From: Arachis hypogaea
Lineage: Eukaryota > Streptophyta > Magnoliopsida > Fabales > Fabaceae
Assembly: GCF_003086295.3 (NCBI RefSeq)
Contig: NC_092045.1
Location: 91,650,693-91,714,692 of the forward strand
Length of the DNA: 64,000 nucleotides
Direction of reading: 5' to 3'
Every line of letters begins with the position of its first letter. Position 1 is the first letter of the stretch. Positions 59,435-64,000 of the stretch are shown here, piece by piece. A program made the position numbers and the translations under genes. The notes under the pieces were generated by a model. That model saw only the letters and a program-made list of their open reading frames with translations. It made no database searches and was not told the origin of the DNA.

Positions 59435-59745
59435 TTCATTTTCTGTATTTAGTTTAGTCCTAAAATTTAGTTTCTCCTCATTATTTATTGTTTGGTTATT
59501 AGAGGGGTAGGATTTGTATTTGAAAGATTTTAAATAAGCCTTTGTATTTATGATTATGTGAATATGATATGTGACTATGTGATTTTAAAGTAAAGACTTT
59601 TCATGTTAATAATTAAAGATTGAGTTTATATTCGCGAAGGCTCAACATTAAACAAATATAGTATCAAAGTAAAAGTTTAGAGGTAAGTAACACCTGAACT
59701 TTTAGTACGACCATGAGGTGTTAAAAGTAAGAGTGTTACATTAAG

Positions 59746-61140
59746 TGTAATTAACAACTATCAGTTTATTGATTACCTAGATTAGACCTTTTCCTTTGTT
59801 TTTAATTTCATTTTTTATTTTATTTTTTTCTTTAGTTTTCACCATTTTATTTTCTTATTTATTTTTCTTTTATTTTCATGTGCTTTACTAGGGATCTTTT
59901 CACTGTGATGTTGAGAACCTAATTTTTCTTGTTTTCTATTTGTTTATACAGGAAAACAGAGATAAAAAACCTCTTCTATACGATCCTAAAATTGAAATAA
60001 CTTATAGGAGAAATAGAGCACAAGTTAGAGCTCAGAGAGCTACAGAAATTCTCAGGGATAAATAAAAAAAGAAAATTGAAGTCAATATGGCAGACAACAA
60101 TGAGCATGCTATTGTCAACAACCCCAATAATGCCAGCCTGTTAGGAAAACTATGGGGTCATATACTAACCCCAATCCTAGGAATTATGTGGGAAGCATAG
60201 TACCACCGGTTGTGCATGCCAACAATTTCGAGTTGAAGCCTCAACTCATCACTTTGGTCCAACAGAACTGTCAGTTTAGTGGAAGCCCTCAAGAGGACCC
60301 CAATTTATTCATCTCTAATTTTCTAAAGATTTGTGATACAATCAAGACCAATGGGGTTTCTGCTGATGTTTACCATTTGTTGTTATTTCTTTTCATTGTG
60401 AGGGATCGAGATAGTCAGTGGCTTGAGACATAACCCAAGAAAAGTATAGCAACCTGGACAAATTTGGTTAGTAAGTTCTTAACCAAATTCTTCTCACCTC
60501 AGAGATTGACTAAGCTAAGGACAGATATTCAAACAGCTCGAGGGCGAGTCTCTCTATGAAGGTTGGGAGAGGTACAAACTATGGTGAGAAAGTGCCTTCC
60601 AGACATGTTCGCAGATTGGGTACAACTGCAGATTTTTTATTATGGGATCACTCCGACTTCAAGACTTTCATTGAATAATTCTACAAGAGGTTCTTTGCAC
60701 ATGAAGACCACTAATGAGGCCTTAAATTTGATAGAGATGGTGGCCAATAATCAGTACTTATACTCTTCAGAAAGAACCATGAGAAAGGGTGTCATGGAAT
60801 TGGATGCCTTAGATACTATTCTTGTTCAAAATAAAGCCATGTCTCAACAGATTAATGCCATCACTCAACGTACACTTAGGAGGCATGCAAGTTTCAGCTA
60901 TAAATACCCATGACACATTATATGACATGGGTGGCGAAGTGTCTCAATTTGGAAGCTATAACTATGAGTAACCCCTTTCTGAACAAGTCAATTATATGGA
61001 TAATTCTTCAAGATCACCCAACAACGATCCCTTTCCAAGACATCCAATTCGAGATGGAGAAATCACCCAAATTTTAGTTGGAGAAATCAGAATCAAAGGT
61101 AATCCAACAACAACAACAATAACAACAGCCACCAAGGCTC
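59746..61140 (+). pseudogene. gag: Internal region of element W with decayed gag
   Basis: The leader resumes after solo LTR C. A gag start ATG at 60087 (MADNNEH...NNPNNAS) loses frame near 60146. The frame then reads NYVGSIVPPVVHANNFELKPQLITLVQQNCQFSG...KICDTIKTNGVSADVYHLLLF, the same gag type as Y (ANNFELKPQLVALMQQNCKFYG). A stop follows at 60431-60433 and more frame changes occur. Later pieces (LPDMFADWVQLQIFYYGI, MELDALDTILVQNKAMSQQINAI) are still recognisable. The region ends abruptly near 61140, where unrelated sequence begins. Non-functional. Confidence 0.85.
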
Positions 61141-61486
61141 ATTCTCCCCCTGGCTCTAATTCTCGACGGTGACGGCAGCCCCAAGCCTTGCCGGCGCCAT
61201 CCCCCTTCCCCTCTTCTTCCTTCCCCCCTTCCCCCTCACGTGATCCCCCCTTCTTCCCTCTTATCCGTTCTGTTTTTCTTTTTTTTCCTTTCTTTTTAAA
61301 TTTATATTTTTTTGGTTATGGGTAGTTTGGTAATAAAAATTAAAATTTTGGAAAAAAGGACAATTTTAAAACTAAGTTAAATCTTAAGGACAATTTTTTT
61401 ATGCAAAAAGAGATTGGAGATGAAAAATTTTTTTGACTTATACCTTAGGGACCAAAATTGTACTTAACCCTTTAAGTTAAAAACAT

Positions 61487-61487
<1 letters not shown>
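61141..61487. other. Unclassified sequence between W and the LINE
   Basis: A GC- and pyrimidine-rich stretch (61141-61270) is followed by A/T-rich DNA. GGACCAAAATTGTACTTAACCC at its end resembles the end of a repeat common in legumes, but I cannot define both ends. Confidence 0.35.
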
Positions 61488-61560
<73 letters not shown>

Positions 61561-61562
61561 TA
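61488..61562. repeat. (TAA)n microsatellite, about 25 units
   Basis: Nearly perfect trinucleotide repeat. On the - strand it is (TTA)n, just downstream of the LINE 3' end. Confidence 0.97.
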
Positions 61563-61640
61563 AAACAAAAATTATATGTTCATCATAAAGTGAGTTATAG
61601 TATTTTTTTTGTGACTGAACATAACACAAAGAAAAAAAAC

Positions 61641-64000
61641 CTAAGAGAAAGTGTAGCACTCTTCTCTAATAATAATGTCTAAATTATTAGGGGGCAGTAA
61701 CCACTCTAGGTATACCTGCTTGTTTAAAGCAGCAATCTTAGCCATTAAATCAGTCGCTCTGTTTGCTGTGCACTGGATGAGCATTAAAGTAGCTGTCCAA
61801 TTGCGCTGGAGCATCTCTTTGATTTTGTCAAGCAGATCAGAGTCATTCCTAATCATGCTGGTTGTGCCTCGCGAAACAAGAAGAAATGCATCAAGATTAT
61901 CAATTTCATATATGACCTCTTTGCATTCGCAATCCCAAGTCATAACAAGCCCTCTCCAAATAGCATGAAGCTCACAACAAAGAACACTAGAAAGAGGTAT
62001 ACTGGCAGAACAACCTTTTATCTAAATTCCCACGCTGTCTCTAATAATACATCCAAAGCTAGCTAATTGCTCATTTTCAAAAATGCTTGCATCGCTGTTC
62101 ACTTTACAAACATTCATTGGAGGTGGTTCCCAGTTATATTGCAAAGAGGAAGGAATAATATGTTTTTAGGTGGTAACAACATTAGAGAAATCTTGAGCAG
62201 CATGTTTAACTAAGTCAACAATTTTCTCCTTACTCCATGGATCATCATGATAGAAGATGTCATTGTTCCTATCCCTCCAAATCCACCAAAAGGCCACTGC
62301 AAAGAGAAACTCATTTTTGTTGAGGTTAGAATAAATCCAAGACACAAAATCCAAACTAGAGTTCTCAGCGGTCATTCCCAAGTTTAAGCTAATCCAAATC
62401 TGACGACTTTTTTGGCAAGTCTTAAAGTAATGGTTAATATCTTCTAGAGCAAGATAATATCTCTGACAAAAATCGGTAATGTCTTCTAGAGCTGTGGTTA
62501 ATGTCTTCTACACCTGTAGTTAATATCTTCTAGAGCAAGATAATTATCTACTAGCTGTGGAAACTCCGTTGTTGAGGCAAAGCCAGAGTAGACACTTTAT
62601 CTTCTCCAGTATTCTCAAGTGCCAAAGCCAAAGCCAATTTTCATTATCATTCCAGCCAAATTTCTTCTTTAATAGCCATTCATACCCACTTTTAGTCGAG
62701 TAGGTGAGAGTATTTGAGTTTATCCAAAACAAACATGTTTTATCTCCTGACTACTTGATAGGATCAAAGAGCATCAAATCAAGTTTAACTTCTTCCAGAA
62801 TCATTGTGCAAAGAATATCCCACCACCAATGTCCATGGTACTAGACATCTTTTAGCTTCAAGTGAGAATCAGAAATGTGCACAAAAGGAACCAAAGGAGC
62901 TAGCGTTCCACATGGTCGCCAAGTATGATACCAAAATGATTGAGACATCCTGCCTGTACACCATTCAAAACCATCACGAAACTTTTCTATTGTCTTATAA
63001 ATCACTCGCCAAGTGCTTGAAACATTATTAGAAAAATTGGGTAAAAAGCAAGAACTCCCAGGTAAATATTTTGCCAACATAATTCTTACCCAAAGCTTAT
63101 CTTTATTATGCAGTAATTGTCAAACAAGCTTTCCTAATAAAGCAAAATTTACACATTGAGAATCTCTAATTCCCAAGACTCTATATTTCTTGGAGTGACA
63201 ACTTTGCTCCACTTGACCAAATTTAAGCAATGCTCCCCCACTTTTCCCTTCCACAAGAATTGTCTAAGCACATAATCAATCTTTTGACAAATCGAAGTAG
63301 GAAAAAAGAGTCACTTGCATCTGATAAATAGGAAGAGAAGAAGCAATAGATTTAATTAAGCAAAGCATGCCTACTCTGTTAAGGAGCTGACCTTTCGATC
63401 TAACCAGCCTATTCTTGATCTTCTCTAAAGAGTCCGAAAAAATAGACCTAGCAGCTCGAGGATGATTAAGGTTCACCCCTAAGTATTTTCCTAGGTCACT
63501 AGTAAAAGGAATATGAGATACACCAGAAAACATTTTCCTCCTTCTATTAGAGATATTTCTAGAACAAATAGCTTTAGATTTTTCAATATTAACCTTCATA
63601 CCTGAAGCTTTGCAGAACAACTCCAAGGTGTGCACAATATTCTGAACTTGATTTTTCTTCACTTTACAAAAAAGGAGGAGGTCATCTACAAATATCAAGC
63701 GAGAAACTCTAGGTTCCCCTCTAGAAACAGCCACACCATCCCAAATACCCTCGTCAACTTATTTGGAAATGAAGCACGCCAATCTCTCCATGCACAAAAC
63801 AAATAAATAAGGAGAAATTGGATCTCCTTGCCTAAGCCCTCTGCGAGGTTGGAAGATATCCAATCTATTCCCACTCCAAAGGATGGAAAGATTTGAGGCC
63901 TGAACACAATTCATTACAAGTCGAATAATTAGAGAAGGAAAGCCAAAAGATTCAAGAGTGTGCTCAAGAAAATTCCAATCAACTCTATCATAAGCCTTTT
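61641..64000 (-). pseudogene. L1-type LINE, 3' part of ORF2, decayed and cut by window edge
   Basis: Order on the - strand: reverse transcriptase pieces (GLRQGDPISPYLF-like near 63830, in several frames; then RLIFVDDLLLFCK near 63690, with CKASGMKVNIEKSKAI and KYLGVNLNHPRA), a zinc-finger/RT-associated region (SGYEWLLKKKFGWNDNENWLWLWHLRILEKIKCLLWLCLNNGVSTASR, 62544-62735), a WWIWRDRNNDIFYHD segment (62166-62381), and an RNase H-like end (WDCECKEVIYEIDNLDAFLLV...ANRATDLMAKIAALN, 61650-61943). This is the plant L1 layout. Stops and frameshifts break it. The catalytic box reads FVDD where FADD or YADD is usual. The 5' half lies beyond 64000. Confidence 0.87.

Larger units (their letters stand above)
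55379..59740 (+). mobile_element. Solo LTR C (gypsy-type), TSD TTAAC/TTAAG, carrying a TRIM
   Basis: It starts TGACACCCAAAATTTTTT and ends GAGTGTTACA. The flanks TTAAC (55374-55378) and TTAAG (59741-59745) match at 4 of 5 bases. Removing it joins W's primer site to AACAACTATCAGTTTATTG, which aligns with the sequence after the primer site of Y. Without the TRIM it is about 3.35 kb, similar to A and B. A GC-rich block (55900-56470) resembles an untranslated leader; frames there are not called. Confidence 0.8.

Noticed and set aside
61477..61659. Poly-isoleucine frame
   Set aside because: Translation of the (TAA)n repeat.

Overview
This window is plant nuclear DNA, most likely from a legume and probably Arachis (peanut or a wild relative). 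The reasons are spliced genes with GT-AG introns, three plant protein families (NAC, BTB/POZ, callose synthase), and dense nested Ty3/gypsy LTR retrotransposons. Several of these have a tRNA-Asp-type primer site (TGGCGCCGTTGCC...) and LTRs full of short palindromes such as GGCGTTNAACGCC and ACGCGNNCGCGT, which I associate with Arachis. The genus is an inference, not a database match.

Layout. (1) 1-22646 is a nested retrotransposon complex. A solo LTR (to 6415) holds an internally deleted element (257-3467, TSD AGTAG). Next comes element X (6416-22646, + strand), which contains another solo LTR (6695-8211, TSD CTTCC) and, inside its 3' LTR, a very young element Y (11314-22017, - strand, TSD ATCAT, LTRs about 0.55% different). 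(2) 22631-24764 is a dead Mutator-like transposase. (3) 25200-49400 is a gene island: a NAC transcription factor (+), a solo LTR with a nested hAT MITE, a second hAT MITE, a BTB/POZ protein (-), and a complete many-exon callose synthase 5 gene (-). (4) 50505-61140 is a second nest. Element W has a 5' LTR split by a gag-only element Z. A solo LTR (C) sits directly behind W's primer site and itself contains a small TRIM element. The decayed gag of W follows. (5) 61600-64000 is a decayed L1-type LINE on the - strand that runs off the right edge.

The three host genes look intact. The NAC protein (367 aa) resembles NAC082/NAC103. The BTB protein is 548 aa in two exons. The callose synthase matches CalS5/GSL2 of pollen-wall callose closely by recall. 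They share no obvious pathway and are simply neighbours.

The most unusual material lies in elements X, Y and the 257-3467 element. Y encodes a gag-protease and a second protein (ORF2, 'putative plant transposon protein' type) but no reverse transcriptase or integrase. Around ORF2 these elements carry repeated non-coding signals: a 12-bp motif TAAGTTTGGTGT (11 copies in the window, always in the element's sense direction), a 14-nt hairpin present once before ORF2 and once at the 3' LTR, and two longer tandem hairpins in the 3' spacer. Paired base changes between elements preserve the stems. I offer these as the best candidates for an undescribed system.
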